Assembly (NCBI GenBank): GCA_030248215.1
Contig: JASANG010003089.1
Span: 1 to 64,000 of the forward strand
DNA length: 64,000 nucleotides
Reading direction: 5' to 3'
Origin: Enoplolaimus lenunculus
Lineage: Eukaryota; Nematoda; Enoplea; Enoplida; Thoracostomopsidae
The translations under genes were made by a program, and so were the position numbers. Shown here piece after piece: positions 23,201 through 32,730 of this stretch (its first letter is position 1; each line of letters starts with the position of its first letter). The notes beneath the pieces were generated by a model that was not told the origin of the DNA, did not search any database, and saw only the letters and a list, made by a program, of their open reading frames with translations.

Positions 23201-24401
23201 TGAAAAATGGAAATATATATAAGTCGAATGGCGCATGAAATTTGTTCAACGCACTAGATTGAGCGAAAATAGGGGACTTACGATTAGAAACAACTCTCAT
23301 CCGAATACGTAGCAAACCACCACGCGCAACTACTAAAAGTGAGTTAAGACCCGCTATAGTTTATTATATACGTAAGGCGCACAAATACATACTTATACCT
23401 ACGTTACGTATATATCATTTACCTTGCGAGTAATTCGTCAACTTTCGCTCTGTATTTCCCAGCTTCAATCTGCAAACGCGCGCGGTCTTTTGCAGTGTCA
23501 TCCAAAACACGTCTCGCGTCGGCTAATTCAGCATCGTATGCTTGTCTTATATTCGCGTGTTCCTGCAAATACTGACGCATGTTAAAATATAATACCAACG
23601 CATACGAGTCCTGACGTTACGACAATTGTTACAGGCGTTGCATACGTAGCAGTTGTAAACTGGACTGCACGAAAAATGTGTCCCAACATATTGGACATTA
23701 ATATGAAGATGAATCACGTGAAGTAAAACAAACGAAAGTCACATTCATCTAGTTACTCCAGTTTGGCACAAAACGAGAATGCATTTTCTCAAGCTTACCT
23801 TGACTACAGTTTCTTCTTGAGTTCGAATCTGAAAACTCAATGCTTTGTTTTCAACTTCAAGTTGCCGCACACGATCCATGTACTGAGCCAGGCGGTCGTT
23901 CAATGAGCTCAGTTGTTCTTTTTCTTCTCGGCGTGACATCCTCGTAGGACTCAGCGGCGACGTGATGCCATCACCAGCTATGTAAACAAAAAAACTTGTA
24001 AAATTATATATGTACGTATTAACATTTATATACGATACCGTCGGAGGACACGACATAGCAGTAGCACTACATGCGTTCGCACACTAGATTTAGCAACAAA
24101 AATACACACGAAATGAACAACAGAACACGAAGGAAACTTCAGTTCATACGACATGCCACATCATTAAGTATCTAGCGGCCTTAATAAAACAAAGCATAAA
24201 AACTTTTTGCTTACCAGCGCCGCTAGACGACACCGAAAAACTCGTGGACGTTTTTGTTGCTGTATATTCAACACCTGGTTCATCATCAAAATCCCCATTC
24301 TGCACAACTTCTGCGGCAGTTTCCCTAGCACCGCTACCACCTCCAGAAGAATGAAACCGAACTGAGCGCCTAGTCGACGTTTTTGAGCGTGACGCAGACA
24401 T
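10722..24401 (-). CDS. Nuclear lamin, complete 14-exon gene
   Basis: Exons, 5' to 3': 24401-24215, 23977-23799, 23562-23423, 22189-22057, 21751-21602, 20165-19995, 18961-18836, 18104-17884, 16772-16466, 13102-13016, 12706-12602, 12399-12283, 11819-11685, 10751-10722. They total 2,088 nt, 695 aa, with GT..AG junctions and matching phases. The Ser/Arg-rich head ends in the CDK site LSPTR (71-75). The coiled-coil rod spans about 81-437, starting [20 protein letters not shown] and ending [15 protein letters not shown]; its length of about 356 residues is right for a lamin, including the extra coil 1B heptads. The NLS is SKRKRL (about 488-493). The Ig-fold lamin tail domain (about 543-650) contains [20 protein letters not shown] and [12 protein letters not shown]. 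The protein ends in CAIM, a farnesylation CaaX box on the last exon. It assembles the nuclear lamina under the inner membrane. The linker between rod and tail domain is long and Gly/Ser-rich (about 100 aa). Introns hold MITEs. Confidence 0.97.
11048..11183. mobile_element. CTTAGG-rich MITE (family 4) in lamin intron 13
   Basis: Palindromic copy with CCATGTATAGAACAGGACCGG at the left and CCGGCTCTGTTCTATACATA at the right. The interior has AAGCTTAAGCCTAAGC and its inverse. It shows the family's termini most clearly. Confidence 0.7.
13799..14230. mobile_element. hAT-like MITE, CAGGGTGCAACCGG ends
   Basis: 432 bp, in lamin intron 9. Terminal inverted repeats CAGGGTGCAACCGGAATT / AATTCCGGTTGCACCCTG. 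Flanks TCATAGCC and TGATAACC agree at 6 of 8 bases, consistent with an aged 8-bp hAT target duplication. Confidence 0.8.
14574..14940. mobile_element. hAT-like MITE with perfect 8-bp target duplication
   Basis: 367 bp. Same family as 13799-14230 with an internal deletion. Flanked by CTAAACAC at 14566-14573 and 14941-14948, an exact 8-bp duplication as expected of hAT transposition. Confidence 0.88.
15100..15118. repeat. Poly-G tract (19 G)
   Basis: Uninterrupted G run in lamin intron 9, followed by C/G-rich repeats to about 15250. Confidence 0.9.
15355..15903. repeat. Dispersed repeat F, copy 1 (lamin intron 9)
   Basis: Begins near TAATAGCGTTACAAATATCA and ends GCTGTGGAGAAGCCAG. It is homologous in the same orientation to 20684-21211, including a C/G-rich right part (CCCCCCAGGA units). 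Frames across the G-rich part are compositional. Confidence 0.7.
17152..17202. repeat. (TA)n microsatellite
   Basis: About 24 uninterrupted TA dinucleotides in lamin intron 8. Confidence 0.95.
17468..17850. mobile_element. TTCCGGTTCC-type repeat (hAT-like remnant)
   Basis: In lamin intron 8. Starts CTGGGTTCAACCGAAATTCC and has paired CCGGAACCGG-like motifs near both ends. It represents the uninterrupted form of the repeat split by repeat F at 20490-21290. Confidence 0.55.
19198..19801. mobile_element. hAT-like element with 8-bp target duplication
   Basis: 604 bp in lamin intron 6. Ends CGGGGATGGGCGATCTCGGT and CCGAGACCGTCTATCCCTG are inverted. The flanks carry an exact duplication CCCCTGAG at 19190-19197 and 19802-19809. 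A fragment of the same family lies near 14420-14510 (GGTCTCGATTTGCAAACCAC). No transposase frame. Confidence 0.87.
20490..21290. mobile_element. TTCCGG-type repeat interrupted by repeat F copy 2
   Basis: The left part, about 20490-20687, matches 17468-17680. Repeat F (about 20684-21211) is inserted where the intact copy reads AAACTGTTTCTGATC, and the host repeat resumes after CTGT. CTGT occurs on both sides of the insertion. All of it is in lamin intron 5. Confidence 0.65.
22265..23190. repeat. CCGATTAATCGGC-type repeats, several partial copies
   Basis: Motifs GTGCCGATTAATCGGC, TCGGCATCGGCA and TATCGGCACATCCCTA recur in mixed orientation through lamin intron 3, with a TTCAACCGGAATTCC fragment at about 22945. 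The same family has a fuller copy at about 52028-52452. Confidence 0.5.
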
Positions 24402-25870
24402 AATCAGTTGATGATAATTTTATAGTGATGTTAATTAAGTAGATATGTATTGATTTACAAAAATTCAGCTACCTTTTATGCTCTTTGAACAGCAAAGTGC
24501 TGGAACAATGTACGTACGCATTATCAAAACAGAAATAAACAAAACGCAGAAGACTCAGGACAATCATGAACCTATAACTGTATTTTCACGTTAACTTCAA
24601 TATCTGCCTTTGTTAAAAATAAAAACACAAACGCACAAATATCATGGGTTAACAGTAGGGTTCAACCGGATATCGGGTCCCGGCAGGCAATTGATATCCG
24701 GCTTCGTTATTCTACAAACGGGTGTTTCCTGCTGAAAAAGCAGTGAACTTTGTTCGAACAACGTAACATAAATAAGTGTTTGAAGACGCGTGGCTAGTAC
24801 AAACTGACGTGAAACCAAAACTATACCAATATTATGGCTAGAAGTACTAAATTAACTGCCTGAGCCCGAGTTAACTTTGGTTAACTGGGTCTTAAATTAT
24901 TCACCAGATCAATATTTTTATTTCTTAGGCAATGACTGTCAATAAGCAGGCGAAAAGCACTAACACTGAAACAAGCAACTAAAGATTTTTGAACACACCT
25001 GGCAAGTTAGCTGCCTAGCTAAGATTTCAAAAAAGCAATTTATTTATTAAAATAAATTTGGAAATTGAAGGAAAATGCCCGAAAATGAACAATCATGATG
25101 AACACAGACCTATAAAATAACATTTTAAAAAGTAGCGCAGGCGCACTCGACCATACTTCGCTTAAATTGTGTCTTTTTTAACCATTACAAGCCGGAAATA
25201 TTGACTAACTTAAAGAAAATTCTTTGCATTTCTGCGAAAACGCCCGACGTCAGAACGTTAACTGGCCATAATCAAGGTTTCCACATTCAGAAATGCCTTG
25301 ATATTTTTCCAGAAAACGTTTGCCAAGTTCTAAGACCTTCGTTTGTACGGATTAGCTAGCAACCAGCACTTACATATTTTAGTTGGACCGCTGAAAAACA
25401 AAACATATGGTTAACGTTACTGTGATGGGCTGTGACTACTATAGACTAGCATGATCAAAAGTTATCAGTTTAGCTTTAACTGTGCAAAATAACCAATAGT
25501 GGCTGGTTTGAAGGGACAAAACTTAAAAGTGAAGCTCTGACTTTGGCTGGAATGCAGAGACATGACTTTAAATCGACCTTTGCCATTTTATCTCGATTTT
25601 GAACTTTAGTTAAAAAGAAACTTTAACTTTTAAGGGTAAAAATTTGTGAAATTGACAGCCCCTGGTAGTCGAGCAAATATAGCATCTAGCAACTATTGAT
25701 TTTTGTGAAAATTGAAATGCATGTTGAAAACCACCGACTTAAAATCTTGACTTTAAGTTGGAATTGAACTGCGCTATGCGCTACTACCTTCACTAGTTTA
25801 TCAACTGCTGGATTTATCACTTCCTAAACACTGTTTTTATCAGGCTACCGAATTTTGTTCCCGGACTACT
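24402..25870. other. Upstream of lamin; no gene recognised
   Basis: Presumed to hold the lamin 5' UTR and promoter. I see no clear TATA box. A short TTCAACCGGATATCGGG repeat fragment lies at about 24660-24700. Otherwise unique AT-rich DNA. Confidence 0.35.
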
Positions 25871-25872
25871 AC

Positions 25873-25935
25873 ACTGTAAAAAATTGTGAGTAAATTGACT
25901 CTAGAGGCTTTTCAGGATCACACAAACCGAGTCAT
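25873..25935. mobile_element. Family 1 MITE, left part, split by an insertion
   Basis: CACTGTAAAAAATTGTGAGT start, then ACACAAACCGAGTCA where the inserted element begins. A short continuation (CCGCCAGAGTCA) resumes at about 26437 beyond it. Confidence 0.6.
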
Positions 25936-26422
25936 GGGTCATCCACGTTAAAATGCACGCGCCGATGTAATAAATGGTCCATCCACCCCATTTGGAGTAG
26001 CATCAAAATACACATCCTAGCTAAAGGCAAGGTACAGTTTCATAGCTGTACATAGATAGTGGTGATTGTCTAAACTCTGTTGGAAGGGACTCTGGAGGAA
26101 TACATGTTGTCTGTAGGATGTCAGGACCTTACGATAGTGCACGCACACACATAAAAAACAAGCTGTGCACACATATTCACGCGCATCATTCAACACGGAA
26201 AACAAAGTCCCTTCCGAGGGACTATGGACAATAACAGTTCCTGATAAGGATGTCATGACAAGTAAATATTTATGCCTGGAGTCTATTCATTGTCTAAAGG
26301 TTCAGACAATGACATACTGACATATCACACAGTGTATAAAGGGAGTGGGTCGGGACAACGCGGGCACCCAAAAGGGAGGGACATTTTTTACATATGTGCG
26401 TGCATTTTAACGTGGATGACCC
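25936..26422. mobile_element. DNA element with 25-bp inverted repeats, nested in a MITE
   Basis: Ends GGGTCATCCACGTTAAAATG and its exact inverse CATTTTAACGTGGATGACCC. 487 bp, no coding capacity. Family not recognised. Confidence 0.78.
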
Positions 26423-26454
26423 ATCAATGTCGGTTCCGCCAGAGTCACACTACG

Positions 26455-27533
26455 AACTCAGTGAAAATTGGGATTTCGGGAAATTCGGATATACCCGGGA
26501 AATTGAGATTTTGAAACATTCTTACATTACCCGTGAAATTGCGATTTTGGTCGCAGCATATTTCGCTCTGGATACCTGGGGAATTGAGATTTTGGAAAAT
26601 TGGGAATTACCCGGGAAATTGCAATTTTGGCTCAGCGTTTTTCGCTCGGCATTTGGGAAATTGAGATTTTGGGAAACTCAGATGTTTGGAAAAATTGAGA
26701 TTTTCGGCGCAGCCTATTTCGCTCGGGATACTGGGAAATTGAGATTTTAGAAAATTGAGAATTACCCGGGAAATTGCTATTTTTGCGCAGCGTTTTTCGC
26801 ACTGAATTATAAAAGTTGAGATTTTGGGAAACTCGGCTGGACATCCCTGAAACTATTAGCCTCTGCCGATTCTGATTTTCCCAGGATATTTGGATTGCAC
26901 AAGGAAAATTGGGATACCTAGTACAATTGATACTGCGATTTTGAACAAATGGAATAGATATTACCCGCGAAATTAGGATTTTGGGATATTGGGATGTTTC
27001 TCAGGATATTGCGTTTTTGGGAAATTGGGACATTGCCCGCGAAATTAGGATATTGGAAGATTCGGATATTTCCCGGGATATTGCGATTTTAGAAAATTGG
27101 GATATTTCTCAGGATATTGCGATTTTAGGAAATTGGGACATTGTCCTGGAAATTAGGATTTTGCACTGTAAATTTTAGTGAGTTGACTTTAATTCAGAAT
27201 GAGTTGAATCACTAAGTCTGAGTTAGGACTCTCAGAACTCAGAACTTGGAGTTCATTCAATTCATTCTGAGTTAGTTAAACGACTCATCCAGAGTCAACT
27301 TAACTCAGAGTGAGAATCGACTCAACTCAGAGCGAACTAATGTTTACTGATATTAAATTCAGAAATAACCAACTCTCTAGCTGAATTGATTAATCAACTC
27401 AACAGAATTTACAGTGTGGGAGAATTGGATATTTCCCAGGATATTACGATTTTGGGAAATTGGGATACTACCGGTGAAATTAGAATCTTGGGAAATTGGG
27501 ATATTTATTACCCGAGAAATTGTGAGGGACCAG
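26455..27533. repeat. Degenerate tandem array (GGGAAATTGGGATATT units)
   Basis: Loose repeats of about 33-40 bp built from GAAATTGGGATATT, TACCCGGGAAATTG and CGATTTTGGGAAA. Plus-strand frames show periodic ENWDI/ILENWD peptides, a by-product of the repeat. Interrupted by the MITE at 27174-27416. Confidence 0.75.
27174..27416. mobile_element. Family 2 TA-type MITE inserted in the tandem array
   Basis: Ends CACTGTAAATTTTAGTGAGT and CAACAGAATTTACAGTG. The interior is made of AACTCAGA/TGAGTT motifs. The 26455-27533 array continues on both sides. Confidence 0.8.
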
Positions 27534-27883
27534 CTTTATACATCAGCCATATCACGTAACTGAACCCTGCAGATTTTCAATCTTTAACTCATTCATTCTA
27601 TTAACGTTTTTTGCTCAACTGTAAAAATAATGATATTAATCGAATGGAAATTTCTATACTTAAAATTACTAAACAAAACAATCAAAAAATAAACCCAAAT
27701 TTAACGATTATTTGAGTAAAAAGCATTTACATTAAATTTCAACGCGAGTTGAACTCATCTGTTTTTCGATGAATTCAGATTTGAACGGTCATTTAAAACT
27801 TCAAACGATCGATTCCGCACCGCACTGAACATCACAGACGCGTTGTACTCAATGCTGCAATAAGGGTGGGTGGCAAATGTATA

Positions 27884-28095
27884 TACTGCAAAAAATGGTG
27901 AGTCAAATTTACTCTATCCGAAATAGGTCTACGAGACTAAGTACACAAGATGAGTCAAATTCGACTCCGCCAGAGTCAAGCGTGCGATTGAGTGACTCGA
28001 ATTTGACACTGGTGGAGTCGAATTTGACTCAGTTTGTGTAGTCCCATGGAGCCTATTTCGGAGGGAGTCAATTTGACTAACAATTTTGTGCAGTG
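27884..28095. mobile_element. Family 1 TA-target MITE
   Basis: Left end CTGCAAAAAATGGTGAGTCA, right end GTCAATTTGACTAACA to TTTTGTGCAGTG, followed by TA. Palindromic, about 212 bp. Confidence 0.8.
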
Positions 28096-28097
28096 TA

Positions 28098-31000
28098 AGT
28101 TTCAGTGTACATTGTCTAAATACTTTGCAATGAACCGAGTTAAACCGCTTTTTATAACCATACATAAAAAGGCTAAGAAAAATATGGCTCTTGTATATAT
28201 TATTTCTCAAATCTGAAGCTAAATGCCTTTATGTATTGGCCAATGTTTAGACGAAGACTTGAGCATAAACGATTTTTTAAACCAATCAAAGCGCAAGTCT
28301 AAAGCATGAGATTGTAGAGGAACGTTTGTAAGAAATGAAATTAAACATTTTTCAAAATTGTCAGTGTTGATGGCTTCGAAATAAGTAAGTTTAGAACGGG
28401 CCCACAAAACTGCAATGTACACACAAAATAAATTGTCCTGATATTTCACGACTCCAACTTTCTTAAATTTTCAAGATGTGTGGTATTTCAGACATTAATA
28501 CCCTTAAACAGGAACGAAATTTGTGTCCGAAATCAACAGAACATAAAATGTCTTATATTCAAAAAATTACTGTTAGCCATATATTGGACAATTTTTCTGA
28601 TTTTTATGTATGTAAAGAAAGTTACTTCGTATATATTCTTAGGAGTGTATATAAATAATCAAATTTCGAAAATATTTCGGGTTGAACTTAGGCTCCACCC
28701 GCAGCCTAAATGTACGTCTCTGACGTATCATAGGTTGTTCAATTATGTATTTGGTTGAGCTTTGCCCCCAAATTTGAAGTCTTTTCCTTGGAAAATCTTT
28801 GTCTTGTATTTCAAATCTATTTGTCTTAATTAAATTGCAGACTTCTCAGTCTAAAAATTTCAGACCCACGTTTCTGAAAATTGCATTATATATTTCAGAC
28901 AAAGGGGTCGTTATGACCGTGCTGTTCTGACAAAGACGCAATTTATTTTGTGTGTAGTTGACAATTTGGTCTGCCCAGGGGCGAAATCAAGAGGACAGAT
29001 AAGGCGGACATGTATATGCCCTTTTGAAACTTCAGAAAACAAAAACCCACTTTGGCAGGCGTATATAACCTTCCGAATCTAAAAGGTCAAAAAATTTGAG
29101 GTTGGTACCATCCCAATTGCGGCCCATGTTACTTTTTCAACCGTCCCGGTTTCTGGCGGGTCTGTAAGGCTTACATTTTAGACTACATTTTTTTTGCTTA
29201 GGCATAGGCTTAGGAATACGCTTTTGCAACGATTAGGATTAAGCTTATGAATATGCTTAATCTACTGTTACGGCCCTAACAGTAACATTGGTCCCAATTG
29301 CAATACTGGCTACGCGCTTGAGTCCCAGACCGTGCGACAGAATCCGCTTAATTCGATTACGGTGAACCCTCTCGAGTGCCTGGCTTGCGCTTTGCAAATT
29401 CTTCCTCAGAAACATAAACATTGTTTGCACTTTGGTATTGCAAATCTGTCAACAAAACATTTAAATTATAAACATTAATAGTAAACAAGTGTATTGTTTA
29501 TTATGTCCATTAATGGTCACTAACAATTCTCACCAGCGCAAACAAGGGTACAAGGGTTACCTGACCCCCCAAATGTAAATTCTATCGAATCAGGTGGTAG
29601 CATTTGCCTCGTTGATATTAGCGAGTTCAATGTCGAAAACCAATTTTTCGCTTTTTTTCGCTGCCAGACCCCACCAATAAAGTTTCAGGAACCGCCAATT
29701 AAGCAATTATGCTTATCAAAGCGTTGCTTAATATGCTTTAAACAATATTAATCAGTGAATTACTTTTAAGGCTATTAAAATTTAATTCTGAGCGTCAGTC
29801 CGGCGAAAACAGGGGATGTGATATTGTGGTTGCATAGGGGGGTCACGCAAAAGATATCGCAGCAATTCGTCGACTGACAACTTGTAATTCGAAATTTCAT
29901 TGAAAGGTAAGTTCGTCGCCGATCATTATGCTTTTAAGCTTAGGCTTAAGATTACGCTTCCAAAATGATTCGATTTATTCATAGGTTTTTAGGACACTAT
30001 TGAGCGACAAGTTGTCCGGCGACGAATTGTCGTATATTCCACGCAAAAAGCCAGCCCAATATTTTCGCTGGCGCTAGAATAATTACAGACACAAATCGTG
30101 GATTAATTACAAGCGGAAGTATATAATTAGTCTTTAAGTTGAATATATGGGAGGCAAATGTTTCAGAATACTGGTTGAGTTCAACGAGCGTTGAAATATT
30201 GACGCTCGATTTGAATATTTTGTACGTTTTCTACACCATTTTTAAAACAATATATACCTTAAGTCCTACACATTTATTATATGTGGCACGAATCATTGCA
30301 ATTTTGGCCGAGTGCCAAACGGTAGTTAACAAAGCGGAAAATATTTGGCCGATGAGAGTGTAGACGAAGAAAGTTTTCGCCGAAAAATTAATAAAAATCA
30401 ATAGAAAATTGAAAACATTTGACATTTTTCAATTTTTGTAATTTATATTTATTTAAATATCTGATATGGGTTTAGGTATGGGTCAATTGTGAGTCATATC
30501 CGTTCGAAACGTTTTTCGATGTCAAAGCGTGAAACAGACACACAGTCAGTTGCTATCATTCTATAGAGCCCATCTTCGAGTGGATGCCCCTGTTTCCCTA
30601 GAGATGCTTTGCGCTGCCTGCGGTGTGGGTGTACTATACTGACCGGTCTATATGTCTTTTGTTTCATTTTCCTAAAATTTTCTAAAATAAACTCAAAGTA
30701 ACCTAATCTACCAGGATGAAACTTCGACAGTACCTACTCGTCAAGGAATAACTGGTTTTGAGGACACTTTTTTCTACTTGTTCTTACAAATATCAGTCAA
30801 TATCGCTAGCAGGAGTCGTACGTCCTGCCGTCAATAACTTTTTGTGATAAAATGGTAAGATTTCCCGCGTTACAATTTTCCCGCCAGAAAATTGGCACAT
30901 ATATGGCATACAGCATAACCATGGCGTTTATGTTTTTTGACAGCTCACTCTTCGTCAGAACCTTCTGATTCCGCCATGTTAGTTCCTGGTCATCTTATTT

Positions 31001-31548
31001 TCCTAATACTGTTTCCTGGACCCGTAGCCAGCTCCGTATACCAAAGGGCAAACACCATATTACAAGGGCAGGCAAAGACTTCTCAAATCGTACAAATAGG
31101 ATTAAAACTTTACTGAGGGGGTGACAAAACCGATCCTGAGACCTGAGCCTCCTCAGGCTCCGACCCCGTTTCTCTATTTACCGCAATATGACCTTGGCTA
31201 AAAATAAATTTTCATGACGTCTCCAGGCCATTTTAGACGTGTTTTAGTATATAATTGCACTGTATTTCCTCTGTCTCTTGTGCAATTCATATATTGTTGG
31301 TGTAAAAGCGTGCATATTGCGTTGTATGTTAACTAAACAATAATAAATTTCGCATCTAACAATATTATCTTTCTCATTTTAGGAATGTAAATTTTAGTTT
31401 AAGTTTAGAAAATGAGGATACTAAACGATTAGGGACCATCCTTGATCTAAAGGGTATCAGTCTATACGTTGAAAATGTAGGAAATTAGATTTAAGTTGAA
31501 ATTACGTTTTGTAACATGTGAGATATGTTTGTCCGTTATGCGTACATG
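28098..31548. other. Intergenic; repeats only
   Basis: A CTTAGG-rich family 4 copy lies at about 29150-29290 (GCTTAGGCATAGGCTTAGGA). A weak GACCCGTAGCCAGCTC fragment lies at about 31019. The remaining frames are under 95 codons with no recognisable domain. Confidence 0.45.
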
Positions 31549-31743
31549 CGCTGCAAAGAATGGTGGGTCAAATTGGCTCCGAAATAGACTCCACGGCACT
31601 ACACAAACTGAGTCAAATTAGACTCCACCAGAGTCAAATTCAACTCACCCGAGTCGCTCAGTGAGTCGAATTTGACTCAGTTTGTGTAGTCCCGTAGAGC
31701 CTATGTCAAAGAGAGTCAATTTGACTCACCATTTTTTGCAGTG
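31549..31743. mobile_element. Family 1 TA-target MITE
   Basis: Left end GCTGCAAAGAATGGTGGGTC, right end TTTGACTCACCATTTTTTGC then AGTG and TA. About 195 bp. Confidence 0.75.
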
Positions 31744-31823
31744 TACAATATAGTACAGTGCATTGTACGCTAGCCGGCAGCATACAGTCGGCATACAGTC
31801 TACGATAGAAGTAGTTGAACAAG

Positions 31824-31975
31824 CGGGTTACGTGGCGCAGTGGTAACAGCGCCCGCCAGACACGCAGAAGGTCGCTAGTTCGAAACAACCCGTAACACGG
31901 TTTCCCCGCTGATTAGGTAAAAAAGGTCTGAAGTCCCGGTTCTTACGAGGACTGACCCGTTTATAATAATAAATT
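31824..31975 (+). mobile_element. tRNA-derived SINE-like element
   Basis: The head reads like a tRNA: GGGTTACG, a box A (TGGCGCAGTGGTAACAGCGC, forming a D-arm GGCGC/GCGCC) and a box B-like GCTAGTTCGAAAC, followed by ACCCG pairing back to the start. A tRNA-unrelated body and a TAATAATAAAT tail follow. B box and T stem are degenerate, so it is not a functional tRNA gene. Confidence 0.55.
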
Positions 31976-32314
31976 TGCTAACGAATACTAATGGCGGATC
32001 CGGAACTTTCTAAGACGGATACACTCGAGATATAAAATAGGAAAAAATTTGGCGTGCCAAACGAACGATAAGCCAAACGCTGTTTTTAGTGGTCTAACAC
32101 TTAATACAAAATCTTGGTTTTGATTCCTGATAGAGGGTTAGGCCGGGGTGCCCCCTATTCAAATGGCGTAGACTGACAAACATATATTTTCAGCATGGCC
32201 TATACGCTATTTTGTTTCCATATACAACGTTTGTGTTGATAAATTGATGAAAGTTGCAAAAAATCTTCGAATGTGAACAAGGCTATACACGAATAAACAA
32301 GTTAAAGCTCAATT

Positions 32315-32444
32315 CAACTTCCACAATATCATGCGTACACCAGGAGACTTTTAATTGTGATGGATACTGAATGTTTTTAGTTTCAGTTTCATCATACTAC
32401 CACCTCAAAAGTCACCTGGTGTACGCATGATATTGTGGAAGTTG
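32315..32444. mobile_element. 130-bp palindromic MITE (CAACTTCCACAATATC ends)
   Basis: Near-perfect inverted repeats of about 37 bp: CAACTTCCACAATATCATGC at the left and its inverse ending GATATTGTGGAAGTTG. A half-copy lies at about 59970-60020. Confidence 0.8.
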
Positions 32445-32502
32445 TATAAACAAGATACATGTTTAACCATTGATTCGTTGCTTATAAATCTGAGTACATA
32501 TT

Positions 32503-32658
32503 GCGTGCCCGTCGCCAGATAGTAACTTTGGGGGGATTAGCCTCCAAAAACATTTTAACCCCCTTGGGAAAGTTATAATCCGCTTGTAAAGTCCTGTGAA
32601 ATCAACAACCTACCCCTTGTAAAATTGTTTTGCCCCCTCGAGCTGGCTAACGGCATGA
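32503..32658. mobile_element. Small TIR repeat (GCCCGTCGCCAG ends)
   Basis: Same family as 3744-3904: CGTGCCCGTCGCCAG start, CTCGAGCTGGCTAACGG end. Lies just downstream of the ZP stop codon. Confidence 0.5.
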
Positions 32659-32730
32659 AGTACTGCATTATTATTCTCAGTATATGCAAAAAATTAAAGA
32701 ATCAATTTGCGTTTTTGACATCAAGAGAGT

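Noticed and set aside
26394-27178. Frames encoding repeated ENWDI/ILENWE peptides
   Set aside because: Degenerate DNA tandem repeat; no start, splice signal or family match.
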